Origin: Chara braunii
Lineage: Eukaryota; Streptophyta; Charophyceae; Charales; Characeae
NCBI GenBank assembly: GCA_003427395.1
Contig: BFEA01000151.1
Coordinates: forward strand, 2,468,615-2,511,383
Length of the DNA stretch: 42,769 nt
Reading direction: 5' to 3'
The translations under genes were made by a program, and so were the position numbers. Positions 1 to 10,066 of this stretch are shown in pieces. Each line of letters begins with the position of its first letter. Position 1 is the first letter of the stretch. Under the pieces are notes generated by a model. The model was not told where the DNA came from. It searched no databases and was given only the letters and a program-made list of their open reading frames with translations.

Positions 1-193
1 TTTCCTATCTCCCTTCAACTTCTGAACTGCTGACCCATGCCGCCATCCTCCTCTTATGCGCCAAAGTCCCCTAAAAACCACCTCTAATCCAAAGCCCACC
101 ACCCATCCTTCGCATTGGACCACTGTCTGTGCCAGGTCAGGATGTGCATCCTCTTGGGATCCATCTTCTTCCTATCTGCCCTGCGTCACCCGT
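1..193 (-). other. LINE-A 3' untranslated region, partial
   Basis: The sequence beyond the LINE-A C-terminal stop at 194 has no recognisable coding content on either strand. By position it is the 3' UTR of LINE-A. The conserved 3' hairpin cassette found at the ends of other elements here (for example 41279) is not seen in these bases, so it may lie outside the window or be absent. Confidence 0.5.
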
Positions 194-1606
194 TCAGTCT
201 ACTCCATACCACTGCATATCCACCATCGCCAGCTTGTGGGGCGGGAAAGGGTCGGGGAATTCTGTGGCGGATCGCAGCGGGATCTCCTGGCCCACCGTAG
301 TCCAGTCTCTGAAGCTGATGCTGTAGTTCCTCTTGAATTCCTCTTGATTGTTGTCCTGCGGGGGCTTACCCTCCCATTTGACTGATGCAATCCAGCCCCC
401 ATTCTCCGCCCCCAACCAGTCCCCAGAAAATTGATGAATTGTTTGTGTAATGTCCTTTGCTGTGTGGTATAGATCGAGTTGGTTTTTAATTGTTTGCCAC
501 TGTAGCATAATTTCGTGTAGAATGTATTGTTTAATCATGTCTGTTGTCTCTTCCCCCGAAATGCGGACTCCCTCCATGACGTGAATACAGCGTTTTCTCC
601 AGAGGATCCACATGACCGCTCTTCTTCCTACTTTGAACATGTTGTTTTCGAAGGTGTTGTCGTTGGGGGAGGACCATGCTTTGCATAATATGGCCCGCCA
701 ATCCCATGGCCAGTGGGAGTGAGTGCCCAGACAGGTCCAAATCCTATCCCACCATCGCCATGTGAGCACTGCCCCTGGGCACTGCATGAATATGTGCTCT
801 ATGGTTTCCGGGATTCTACGGGAAGGAAAGGTCGTGTGGCATGACTTGCACCATGGTAATGCCTGCCCTTTTTGCTCCAAGTATGTGTGGTCTATCAACC
901 AATCGTTGGTGGGCAGGCATCGGTGTTCTATCTGCCATTGAAGGGAGGCCATCTTCGCAGGTCTGGATTTTGTGGCGGAGAACCATCGTATTGGTCGGAT
1001 TGCCTCATTCCCCACCTTCAAGTGTGACCTCCATCGGGCCTTCACTATGTCTTTTATGTTCACTTTTGGTCGAAGCAGGCGGTATGTTGCCTTCACTGAT
1101 AAAGTGTGCAATTTTAGATTCGTTCCTGTCTTAGATTTTCGCTCGGGGACCCACTGCCAATCATCAGGGTCCAGGGGTAGCTCCAACAAGGGAGTGCTTG
1201 GCTGGTATGCGATCCAAGCGTCTTTATCTCGTAGTACACGTATCCTGTGTAGGTCTGCTGTTCTCCACCATTGAACCACGTCTGGGCGGTAACGGGTGAG
1301 TGTGTTTTGTTTATCAATGTGAAAAAGGTTTATCAGCGTTTCATCTGTTCTTACCTCTACCACATTGCCCACGCTTTCTGTATCCTCCGGGACAGCTACC
1401 CAATCTCCTTCCATTAGTCGTGGTCCTTTACGCAAAATGCGCACCCAGTCAAGGGGGACTGCAGCGGTCAGCAGCTCAATGTGCTCTTCAATCTTGTGGC
1501 AGTGTTTTAGTATGGCTCTTAATTGTGGTCCTGATTTCCAGTCCCTCGCTTCCATGTCCATATGTCTTTTATACGGATTATACCTTTTTTTACCCAACTG
1601 TTCCAC
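194..1606 (-). pseudogene. LINE-A ORF2 C-terminal part (zf-RVT zinc finger)
   Basis: This 470-codon frame is the C-terminal continuation of the LINE-A RT polyprotein. It carries a zf-RVT type finger with Cys253, Cys256, His271 and Cys276 in the arrangement C-x2-C, H-x4-C, followed by a Trp-rich segment (WRWWDRIW). In plant L1 elements this domain follows the RT and is thought to bind nucleic acid. The true join with the RT lies near 1525, where the coding sense moves from the RT frame into this one, so roughly the first 20 residues given by the ATG at 1606 are out of frame. LINE-B (39470-40760) and LINE-C (32251-33836) carry the homologous segment. No RNase H domain is seen. Confidence 0.85.
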
Positions 1607-3537
1607 GGGGTGTCTGAACTACGGTACACCATGCTATGCCGGTCTGTTATCTTTCTGTTACCAAAGAGGGGCTGGCGCATCACCTCCTCCCACCTGGTTG
1701 GCGGGGGTTGGTCTGGCAAAGGAAGTTGGCGCCAGACCTTTATGACTCGGATCCAGAAGTTGTCTCTAGCCAGGTCCGACCGGGCTGCATCTCGAGGTGA
1801 AGCTCGTTGTATACGGGGACGCCTTGGCACGGTCCAAAAGCGGTCTTCTAGCCAGGTCAGTGGGCTCACTCCTTGCGGCGCTTGTGGGGCTAGTCTGGCT
1901 ATCTGTTCCAGCGCCAGGGCCTGCCATGGGAGGTGCTCTGTGAACAGCAATCTCTTGACCCATTGTAGAGTTAGTGCCGCAATCTGGGTGTCCGGGTCTA
2001 GGATCCCCGGGCCCCCTTTGGTCTTGGGTTGGATCACCGATGGCCAGGTCACTCTGCTGATAACGTTTGGGAGCTCCCCATTACCTCTCCATAGCAGGGC
2101 CACTAATTGACTTTTAAGCGATCGAACAGCCTCCTTATTGAGGGTCCAAATTGCAGATTTGTACCATAAGGCCGCAAGTACCACGCTGTTGATCGCGAGT
2201 GCTCTGCCAATAAGGGAGGTATGTCGGTCTTTCCAGTTCGCTAGTTTTTCTAGAGCAGGCTTTAGGATCCACTCACCGTTTGTTGCTGGTTTGCCCAATG
2301 CCGTCAACCTGATTCCAAGCACTCTGACGGGAGCTGTATCTGGGAACCCTTTGACCTGTGGTAGCTCCAATGGGCGCACTCCTTGATGGTGGATCCACCA
2401 TCCCAAGGTCTTGTTACCCCAGTTGACCGTCATATCTGAGACTGCTGTAAATTGGTCAAATAATCTCCTTATCTCTTCCATGTTTGCATCAGTGGCATCC
2501 ATCACAAGAGTCAAGTCGTCCGCAAACATTGAGCAAACAGGGATCGCGTCTTCCGGGATAGCGGAGATCCGCAGTCTCCTCAGATCTTTATTGGCACGCA
2601 GATTTGTTGTCAGCGCTTCCATCACGATGATGAAGAGGAAGGGTGTCAGTGGATCCCCTTGGCGAACCGATCGTTGAAGCGGGAATGTCAGAGCTATCCT
2701 ACCATTGATTTGGACACACGTAGTGGCGTTGTGGTGTAGTATTTCGGTCCATCGCCGGAATACTAGTCCAAAGTTCATTTTTTCCATACATTTGTCTAGA
2801 AATAGCCAATCTACGTGGTCGTACGTTTTTTCAAAGTCTATGAAGACAACTGCCGCATTCTGTTTATCTTGCCTTGTTAGTTTGAGGAGTTCATTAACCA
2901 GTAGGATATTATCATGAATTCTATGTCCTTTAATAAAGCCGGTCTGCGCTGGGTGAATAATGTCTTCCAGGACCGGGATTAGACGGTTTGCTAGGGCTTT
3001 TGCAAGCATTTTGTAGACCACTGTAAGCAGCGTTATCGACCGATAATTTCTGATATCCATTTTATCCCCTTTCTTGTGTAGCAAGGTAAGGATTCCTTGC
3101 CCCACCAGCTCCCCCATCTGCCCTGTGTCCCACACACGGCGATAGAAATCCATGAGGTCTGGGGCCATCTGGGTCCAGAAGGTTTCCCAGAACTCCTTGG
3201 GAAATCCATCTATGTCAGGGGTCTTCTCTTCGTCCATCTGCATCATCGCCGTCCATAATTCCTCCTTGGACAGGGGACGGTCCAGATCTGTCTGTTGTTG
3301 GCCCGTCAAGGACTTCTCCAGTGGTTTCAGAAAGTCCTCGATTTCCTTCTCCCTGACGTTTCTCTCTCGTTGGGCACATATTGAGGTGAACAGGTCCTTA
3401 AAGAAGGACCTGGCTATCTGCAAGCAGTGGGGGGTGGAGGTGGCAATGTCTTGGTGTCCGGTCTGAGGGTCGTACAACGCTTCTATGGTTGTTCTTTGTG
3501 ACCTTCCTCGGGCTATACTGAAGAATTTTTTGTCCAT
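1519..3537 (-). CDS. LINE-A reverse transcriptase (open frame, frameshifted at its end)
   Basis: The frame encodes 672 residues of a LINE reverse transcriptase, which copies element RNA into DNA at a nicked target (target-primed reverse transcription). RT motifs run in order: DGFPKEFW (110-117), KKGDKMDIRNYR (155-166), motif A FIDFEKTYD (232-240), motif B SVRQGDPLTP (290-299), motif C FADD (338-341) and VNWG (371-374). The catalytic aspartates of motifs A and C are present. The first 30 or so residues match the endonuclease-RT linker of LINE-B (KTFFAKAK region). The ATG is an arbitrary frame start, because the protein should be joined to the endonuclease upstream. A 1-nt frameshift near 1525 separates it from the zinc-finger region. 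It is probably not expressed as a working protein. Confidence 0.9.
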   Translation of the reverse strand: MDKKFFSIARGRSQRTTIEALYDPQTGHQDIATSTPHCLQIARSFFKDLFTSICAQRERNVREKEIEDFLKPLEKSLTGQQQTDLDRPLSKEELWTAMMQMDEEKTPDIDGFPKEFWETFWTQMAPDLMDFYRRVWDTGQMGELVGQGILTLLHKKGDKMDIRNYRSITLLTVVYKMLAKALANRLIPVLEDIIHPAQTGFIKGHRIHDNILLVNELLKLTRQDKQNAAVVFIDFEKTYDHVDWLFLDKCMEKMNFGLVFRRWTEILHHNATTCVQINGRIALTFPLQRSVRQGDPLTPFLFIIVMEALTTNLRANKDLRRLRISAIPEDAIPVCSMFADDLTLVMDATDANMEEIRRLFDQFTAVSDMTVNWGNKTLGWWIHHQGVRPLELPQVKGFPDTAPVRVLGIRLTALGKPATNGEWILKPALEKLANWKDRHTSLIGRALAINSVVLAALWYKSAIWTLNKEAVRSLKSQLVALLWRGNGELPNVISRVTWPSVIQPKTKGGPGILDPDTQIAALTLQWVKRLLFTEHLPWQALALEQIARLAPQAPQGVSPLTWLEDRFWTVPRRPRIQRASPRDAARSDLARDNFWIRVIKVWRQLPLPDQPPPTRWEEVMRQPLFGNRKITDRHSMVYRSSDTPWNSWVKKGIIRIKDIWTWKRGTGNQDHN

Positions 3538-3572
3538 TGTCCCATCCGTTTGTAGTTTTGTCAGTCTTCCTC

Positions 3573-4086
3573 TTATCCGTGCTCCTTCCCATCGTTGTGT
3601 GACAAAGATCTGGAGTCGCTGTTGTAGTCCATCGGAACCCCATCCGGGATTTGCGTTTCGATATTCTCAAAAAATGTTCTCCTCTCGCTTGTTGTGTTGG
3701 GGGCGTAGACACAAAGTATGTATACAATATTAATTTCCAATGTGACCAGGACGGATACCCATCTGCCTCCTTCTCGGTCTACCACCCAGTATACCGGGTC
3801 CGCCCTGGATTCAGGAGGAATCCAGATGGCTACCCCTGCGCTGCCTGGTTTTGGGGCATGAGCTCTGAAGGCCTTGTATGGCCATATCATTTGGTGGGTA
3901 CGGTTGTGTTCCGGAGTGTCCATCAGGTGTGTCTCCTGAATACATACGATGTCTGGCCAGTTCCTGCCTCCCACTCCCCTCATTTAGTCCCATATTGCGT
4001 TTTGTTTTTCCAGTTTGCATGAGGCCAAGCCATTCACATTTAGGGACCTCAAATCCAGATCCGCTGCTCTCTTGCATTGATTCCAT
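3573..4086 (-). pseudogene. LINE-A APE-type endonuclease, deleted
   Basis: This is the N-terminal half of an apurinic-like endonuclease, the enzyme that nicks target DNA for LINE insertion. Visible motifs are the LNVNGL block (near 4045), the catalytic glutamate in DIVCIQETH, and SAGVAIW and VYAPNT further on. After the segment ending IPDGVPM the expected GDFN motif, the R-x-D block and the SDH motif are missing. The sequence joins almost directly to the RT linker, whereas LINE-B has about 745 bp between GDFN and that linker. A stop (TAA, near 3985) and a frame change also lie between LNVNGL and CIQETH. The endonuclease cannot be active. Confidence 0.85.
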
Positions 4087-4191
4087 ATGCGGTCTTTTCC
4101 GTACACCGCTCTGATCGGGTCTATCTTGACCGAATCCATCTTGCTCAGATTATTTGTATGGTCTTCGTATTATGTGACGTTTGGTTGTCCC

Positions 4192-5484
4192 TTAGCAGCG
4201 AGTCCATGGTAGCAGGTCCCAGTCCCAGTCTGTAGTTCCCGCCAGGGGTCCGGTTCTGAGGAGGGCACATAGACATTTCCGAACATCCTGTTCGGTCCAT
4301 GTGTCACTGTGTCCAATTTTTACTGCCTGCAAGTTCAGAAGTTGAGCACGAGTGTGCCATCTCAGGCCGGCCTCCTTGGTAGGATCATAGCGTATGAAAA
4401 CATCTTGTTGTGTTATTTTATTGGGGCCTGTTGTGATTATGGTCATTGCTTGTGCCCCTGGTGATATGTTTTCTGAGATGTGGTCTTCTAGTTGCATCTG
4501 CAAGATGCCAGCCGCCGCATCTGTTGTGTTGTTTTGTGGCCTCGCCCAAAATGATGTCCAGCCCTGTAGTGTGACCCCCCCCTGCCTGCTGTTCTCTGCT
4601 GGAGACAATCCCACCTCCCATTTATCGTTTTTTTTTCGGACCGGGATGAGCAACATTGCTTCCTGCGATAGAGAGCCCGAGTCACAGCCCAGTTCGATCA
4701 GGTGTCTAAGTTTTCTTTTCCGTACCATGTCCAGGGGAGCATTTTCATCCGGGTCTGGAGGATCTGGGCCCGGTGGCGGGATCGGTTGCTGCAGAACTGG
4801 GGGGTCCAGAGGTGTCCGGGCCAATTCAGTATCCATCTTGTCCTTCGAGTCAGTCTTCTTCCTATCCTCCTCATTTGTGGGTGCTACTTGTGGAGGTTGA
4901 AAATGTGCAAACACTAATATGGTCAGTCTGTGCCATGCATCCGTCCATTTCATTCCCGGTTGTAATCCATATTCCAATCCATTTCTAAGTGAGGTGCTCG
5001 TATCCAACATGGGAAATAATTCTAAGTATGTTTTGTCCCAGAAGTCATCAGTGAGGGGGCCGTGTTTGGCTTTCAGATTCCCCATTAGTCAGTCTGCGAT
5101 GGCGACCAATTTTTGTTCTGTCGGCAGATGCTGTGGCGGTGCCCCTTCCTCCTCCTTTCCCGGGTCACATTCCGGGACCGAGACTTCTGGTGACGTACTA
5201 GCATTGGCCGGGAGCGGATCCACCTCCATCCGTTCTGAGTCGAAGGCCGCCTGGAAGGGGTCACTGTTGATCTCTCCTGCGATCTTCTTTGTTTGTTTCC
5301 TCTTCTCAACCCCAGGCAGGTTCACCTCCCCCTCCACCTCCATACATCTTGTCTCCGTCGCATCCTCCAACTGTCCCTTTACCTCCTCCTGTCTCGGCCT
5401 CTGGTCCGCCCGTGTTGATGTCCCAATTGTCTGTGTGCTGCTTCCTTCCCCACTCTGTAGAAACAGATGTGGGCGAGGGTCCAT
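4192..5484 (-). pseudogene. LINE-A ORF1b: conserved LINE-associated domain of unknown function
   Basis: Two open stretches in the same frame (5484-5089 and 5085-4192) are separated by one TGA at 5091-5089. The N-terminal part is low in complexity and rich in Glu, Pro, Ser and Thr. The C-terminal 150 residues are the interesting part: they align with LINE-B residues encoded at 35500-36037. Shared features are a hydrophobic LLIPVR/VIIPMR block, a G-V/I-T-L-x-G-W block, and a segment with F-I, W-x-T-x-x-Q-L-L. Neither matches a family I can name. The region lies between the CCHC part of ORF1 and the endonuclease, so it is either a second ORF or the end of a long ORF1. Its function is not inferred. 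Confidence 0.7.
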
Positions 5485-5526
5485 GGAAGGTTCCTTGGTT
5501 CCATTTGTGCCTTCCTCCTGGATATA

Positions 5527-7061
5527 TCACTTTGCCTCAGGGCCCGGGGTAGTGGGATTTCCTTCTTGTTCTGGTCCGGGTTTCCCTTGTTTTTGGACCC
5601 ATTTTTCTTTTCCTGTTTTTCTGCCCACCGTTTTCCATCCTGAGGCTTCTGATTCACCCTGTTGGGGGCATGCCTGTGTCCCGTGTGTTTGTTCCTCCAC
5701 TGGGGCGGGGGGGGTCCATGTGTTTGGGGGGCGTGTTCCCCAGTCCGGTTCCCCATATTTTTCCCATCTCCAACCAACCGAGGTGCCATCTTGTTGGCGG
5801 TCCTCGATGTAGACCCACCCTTCGTGTCCCGGGTCCACTGTTCTCCAATGGGTCACCTTGACCGGGTCTCTCAATAGTCTCCCTGTTGTCCGGGTTCTTT
5901 TTTGCGGGTGGAGTGGGCAGATATACTCCGTACTAAGATGACCGTATGCCCTACATTTGTGGCACCACGGTCTTAGTTTGTGAGCTGTGTGGATCATGTA
6001 CTCCTTACTCCCCACCTGATACGGGATCACGTCATCGAGGGAGAATGGTTGGCCCTGGGAACGTCCAGCGCCAGCATGAGGTAATCATCCCTCTTGGCCA
6101 CGTGGGAGGGGAGGGGGTCAATGAATGCTACAATATCATACAACAGTCCGACATCATATACAAAAGTAGCCTGAATTTCTACTGGGATATGGCGAAACTC
6201 CACCCTGTAGAAATCTTGCATGAGTTGTGCCCTCCTCTCTTCCGGCCCCAGTCTGTGTTGCGGTGTCCACGGGTAAATTCGGACCTCCGACCCCTTACAG
6301 CGTAGACGCTTCCATCCGTCAATCGTCGTCTTGTCTGATTCCTGTAGACTCAGAACGGTGAACAACGTGTTGGAGACTGGTTGGATGAGGAAATGATCAC
6401 GTGCCAAGTCAACGCTGTTTTTCATTATTTCCAATCGGTGGGTGATCCATTTCACTTTCTTGTTAACTGATTTGTAAGCAGCATCGTCGTGAAACACCCA
6501 GTTGTTGGCATGTCTTGTGTAGACGTCGTCCCGGCAGGCCACGCCGCTTTTGGGGTATGCTTTTACCATAGCTTGCTTACCTCCGTGCGTCACCACACGG
6601 GTTTCAGATGGAAGGAAAAATTTTTCCATGAAGAAGGCCCGTGCTTGTGACACCCCGTCCAGGGGAATCTCAAGATTCCCTGCCCGTGGGCTGCCCTGAC
6701 CCCGACGGATGGTAAGTGCTTGGCCATGGAGCGGGTTTTTGAGTTTATCAGCCCAGATGAGTTGCGGCTGACCGGTGTTCGATCCCTGGTCGGAGGGGGG
6801 GACATTCTCCTTGTGTTGTGTTTTCCACTGTAATTCCACCTCCTTTTCCTCCTCCGTCAGGACCCCTGTGTCCTCCAGTTGTTTGCCCTCCCTGCCCAAG
6901 ATTGACTCCCTCGGTGGTGGGGTGAGATTTTTTGAGGCATTTTGTTGGTAAGACCAGCGTTTGTGTCGCAGATATTCGTCTGCGAGTTGTCTCATTGCCC
7001 CACTGTAGAACAGCATCGAATCCAACCTCTTATGTGCTCGCTGCATTCTGTTCGGCCTCAT
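5527..7061 (-). pseudogene. LINE-A ORF1a: DUF4283-like RNA-binding protein with zinc knuckle
   Basis: The frame opens with MRPNRMQRAHKR at 7061, runs to a TGA at 6027, and continues in another frame to 5527. A frameshift near 6045 therefore splits a single ORF1. The block around FYRVEFRHIPVEI followed by LALDVPRAN resembles the DUF4283-like domain of plant L1 ORF1 proteins, which coat LINE RNA. The segment PWCHKCRAYGH then gives a CCHC zinc knuckle, but its last spacing is six residues (H-x6-C) instead of the usual four, with two extra residues (Tyr-Ile). The tail is Pro, Gly and Lys rich. The start at 7061 is the first ATG of the frame. The call as LINE ORF1 is firm; exact domain naming is from recall. 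Confidence 0.8.
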
Positions 7062-7471
7062 GCTGATGGGGTGGGTGAGGTGCTAATCGATCTGTCTGTG
7101 CCAGGGCCCCAGTGTCACCCATGGTTTTGATTTTTTGTTTTTGTTTTTGTTTTTGTTTTGTTTTTTTGTTTTTTGTTTCTTCTGGCCTAATTTTCACTCT
7201 TAATTTGTAGTTTGTAATTTTTAGTTTTTTGATTGTTTGATTCAGTTGTCAGTCGAGCTCGTTTGTTTCTTCTGGGGGTTGGTCGGGGTATATCGGAGGC
7301 TGCACCTTCTTCCGTCGTTGTGTCGATGTGTCTCGCGTCACCTCCCCTCTTCTGCCTCCTTATCCTTTCCTTCTTTCACGGTGCCTACTTTTCCTCACCT
7401 CTCCCTGTGCGGCTCTGATGTTTCAACCTTTTTTTCCGTCCTTCCACTTACCCTATGCTCTCCAACCCTTT
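7062..7471. other. Region upstream of LINE-A: T-rich tract and pyrimidine-rich sequence
   Basis: No gene is seen. At 7130-7183 the plus strand is a run of T interrupted by G (A5C-like repeat on the LINE-A sense strand), which may be the LINE-A 5' UTR or the poly(A) of an older element. The rest is pyrimidine-rich on the plus strand (CTTCC, CTCTCC), with only short chance frames. Confidence 0.5.
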
Positions 7472-7965
7472 TTCGGGTCCGAGATTCACACCTGCCCTTC
7501 CGCTTCTGCTATCCCCTTCCTGTCGTCCACTTCCTGCTCCTCTCCGGTCGCTGGTGATGTCGTACGCCTGTCTCTTATACACATCTAGATGTGTATAAGA
7601 GACAGCTGGTGATGTCGTACGCTCGGTGCGTTCACCACCTGCTTCACTCTCCCCTCAAACCCACTCTCCCCTCTTCTAGCCGAATTCCGGGTTATTTTCC
7701 ACTTTGTCTATCCCCTCCTCTTTCTCTCCCTTCCCTTCCTCTTCTCCTTCCACCCTTTCTGTTCCGCACCTTTCCCTTCCCAATCCCCTTTTTGTCTTGA
7801 GTGCTTGGCTATGTCCTCCCTCTTTTCGGGTCCGAGATTCACACCTGCCCTTCCGCTTCTGCTATCCCCTTCCTGCTCCTCTCCGGTCGCTGGTGATGTC
7901 GTACGCTCGGTGCGTTCACCACCTGCTTCACTCTCCCCTCAAACCCACTCTCCCCTCTTCTAGCG
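7472..7965. repeat. Local duplication around a sequencing adapter (assembly artefact)
   Basis: The stretch from about 7472 to 7680 (CGGGTCCGAGATTCACACC through CCCCTCTTCTAGC) recurs almost exactly at 7823-7965. The second copy lacks the adapter and a few bases. The first copy is interrupted at 7568-7605 by a transposase mosaic-end pair, with the local sequence CTGGTGATGTCGTACGC present on both sides of it. The simplest reading is that one locus was assembled twice because an untrimmed mate-pair read was used to close a gap. Confidence 0.85.
7568..7605. other. Nextera mate-pair junction adapter (synthetic sequence)
   Basis: Bases 7568-7586 read CTGTCTCTTATACACATCT and 7587-7605 read AGATGTGTATAAGAGACAG. 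These are the Tn5/Nextera mosaic end and its reverse complement, back to back, which is the circularisation junction of Nextera mate-pair libraries. The 38 bp are perfectly palindromic. This is library sequence, not biology, and shows that the local assembly should not be trusted. Confidence 0.98.
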
Positions 7966-8110
7966 CACAAAAAAAAAAAAAAAGGGCGTGTAGGGTTCAA
8001 AAAAACCTACACGCCCATATTTTTTTGGGGGGCATTGTTGTTTTCTATTGCGTAAAAAAAAATAAAATAAAAAAAAGAAAATGAAAAAAAAAAAACGCTT
8101 CGAAACCCGC

Positions 8111-8162
<52 letters not shown>

Positions 8163-8303
8163 TCGGGGGGGGGGGGGGGGGGCGACCCCTCCCCCACCAA
8201 TCAATCAATCAATCATTCAATCAAAAAAAAAAAAACGAGAAATGGGCTTTCAAACCCCGGGCAAGTGTGTGTGTGTGTGATGCTGTGTGTGTAAACACAC
8301 GTT
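7966..8303. repeat. A-run, 11-bp hairpin, (GT)n microsatellites and G-run
   Basis: An A-run near 7970-7983 is followed by an inverted repeat, GGGCGTGTAGG and CCTACACGCCC (7984-8016), around an A-rich loop. A (GT)n run at 8115-8161 is followed by GATC and an 18-base G-run (8165-8182). A second GT run lies at 8265-8279. Both GT runs are preceded by similar sequence (AAACCC, then GCAAG), so they seem to be copies of one element. No gene. Confidence 0.85.
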
Positions 8304-8932
8304 GATATAGCCTCAACACACTATAAGTGTACTCCATACCATGTTACCCCCTATGGGAAATGCAGCCAATGACTATGTCTACATCCATGCCCCATAGAAT
8401 GACCAACCCAGGCAAACCCGTCACCAACCATGGCTCATCGCTTCTATTTAACCCTGCTTCCTGACTTTGGGTTTGAATACAAGGAAGGCTTCATGAAATC
8501 CCGGTATATTCCATCATCCATACACATGACCAAAGCCGCAAAACGAAGACAAATAGGAAACATGGAGTTTCAGTAGTATACCACACGAATGGACGAGAGA
8601 GTATGCTTGCTCACATATCAGAATCAAAACCGCGAAACTGTATGAAAAAATCAAAACAACAAACAGTGGATCACGCAATACTCAGAACGAGCGAGAGATT
8701 TCCAGATTCTTAACTCGGCAGTTGTGGGATCAGCCCAAATATACACTCAAGAGGCTGCCAGTTCCTCACTCATCTCAACCCATTATCACGCACTCCCGCT
8801 TATTGGCAGAAAGTTAGAAACCAAGCACCCTCGTTACTAGTGATCGCTCCACTATCCCTCCCATCCCTCGCGAATCACGCCCCGCACTCATCCTCTGCCT
8901 GGTACTTCAACTATCCCCTTATTCCTTACTAA
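8304..8932. other. No recognisable gene
   Basis: AT-moderate unique-looking sequence. One plus-strand frame stays open for long stretches with a few stops, but I recognise no domain in it and it has no consistent start. Nothing else supported. Confidence 0.4.
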
Positions 8933-9178
8933 TCAGGTGTCCACTCCCGCACTTCAGAAAGAATACTCCAATATGCGAATATACCTCCTCTTGGCAAGAA
9001 AATAAGAATCTATCTACACATACTCCCTTTTTCCTCTCGTACACAAGCCAATTCAGGTGTCTACTCCCGCACTTCAGAAAATATACTCCAATACGCGAAT
9101 ATACTTCCTCTTGTCAAAAAAAAAAATCTATCTACACCTACTTCCTTTTTCCTTTCCTACACAAGTCAACTCAGGTGC
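8933..9178. repeat. Tandem duplication, period about 120 bp
   Basis: Copy 1 (8933-9052) and copy 2 (9053-9170) both begin TCAGGTGTCTACTCCCGCAC (one base differs in copy 1) and share the blocks CTCCAATAYGCGAATATAC and AATCTATCTACAC. A third copy starts at 9171 (TCAGGTGCAC) and stops. The copies differ by scattered substitutions and short indels, so the duplication is not recent. Confidence 0.85.
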
Positions 9179-10066
9179 ACTCTCTTTACACATCAAAAAC
9201 TCAAGGGTACATCCGCACTTGCTGCAACTACAAATTCCTAGCTCACATTTTCGTCCTTACTCAATAATCTGGCCCCTCCCAATTCCGCATGTAACCGTCA
9301 AGATTCCAGTCGGACCCCTCCATCCTACCCATAGCCAGGAACGCCTATTCCCCATGTGACTCACTCGAGACGATGATGGATCTAACAAGAAGACAAACAA
9401 CAACGCATATCACTCTGAAACTTCCAGCTTATACCCCGCGTAACAAATAGCCGCCTTAATCTAAATAGAGGTATATGCTCAATATTCCCTCCACTCGCAT
9501 CCCCTACCCAACTCAATGCTCTCCTGCCCCAGTCATTTCGTGCCCTCAACAATAGCTGCCTCATTGACACACCACCGAGGGCTAAGCAGGGGGACCCATC
9601 AATAAATGTACGCAGCCGAGACTGTCAAAAATCATAACTGCAGTTCGTAAAAGCTGATCAGACAAAGCTTCAGGGGACACTACTCGCGCTCCATCACTCG
9701 CAATCATCTGCGAATAAGATCTAATCCAACAAACCCCATCCATTTCCCAGTATCACCCAATGATATGGAAAAACGACAAGATCCAAGGCACATAGTTCCA
9801 TACAATAGGTGAGTCGTCAAAGGGAAGGGCATATTCATTCATAGCAAGCATCCAACACATAACAATGATTCCTGGTACCAATGGTTCACTAATCGGCCAC
9901 ACACAGAGCCAGTGAAACTGATTAGCGGAGATACGATCGACTAGGGGTAGTGGCCGATCCCTTAAACTAGTTTTTCGCTAATATAGCCACCTTTATCAGC
10001 TCATCAGAGGATAAAATAATAAACACGATCGTTCATCCCGCTTCTTTTTGGGGACATGAATCAATC
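9179..10066. other. No recognisable gene; one 9-bp inverted repeat
   Basis: Nothing coding is supported. An inverted repeat ATCGGCCAC (9892-9900) and GTGGCCGAT (9950-9958) encloses 49 bases, and ATTAGCG/CGCTAAT (9921-9927, 9976-9982) overlaps it. This may be chance or a decayed palindromic element. An A-run follows just after this interval. Confidence 0.4.

Larger units (their letters stand above)
1..7061 (-). mobile_element. LINE-A, L1-like non-LTR retrotransposon (3' end leaves the window)
   Basis: On the minus strand the order is ORF1a (7061-5527), ORF1b (5484-4192), APE endonuclease remnant (4086-3573), reverse transcriptase (3537-1519) and a C-terminal zinc-finger region (1606-194). This is the layout of plant-type L1 LINEs with an additional ORF1b segment that LINE-B also carries. 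At least two frameshifts, in-frame stops and a deletion of about 0.67 kb in the endonuclease/linker make it non-autonomous, although the RT frame is open for 672 codons. No poly(A) or target-site duplication is visible because the 3' end runs off the window. Upstream lies a T-rich stretch (7130-7183). I infer an old or moderately old copy. Confidence 0.9.

Noticed and set aside
7568-7605. Perfect 38-bp palindrome as a biological element
   Set aside because: Identical to the Nextera mate-pair junction.
9382-9600. RT motif B (KQGDP) on the plus strand near 9583
   Set aside because: Isolated five-residue match with no motif A or C nearby.
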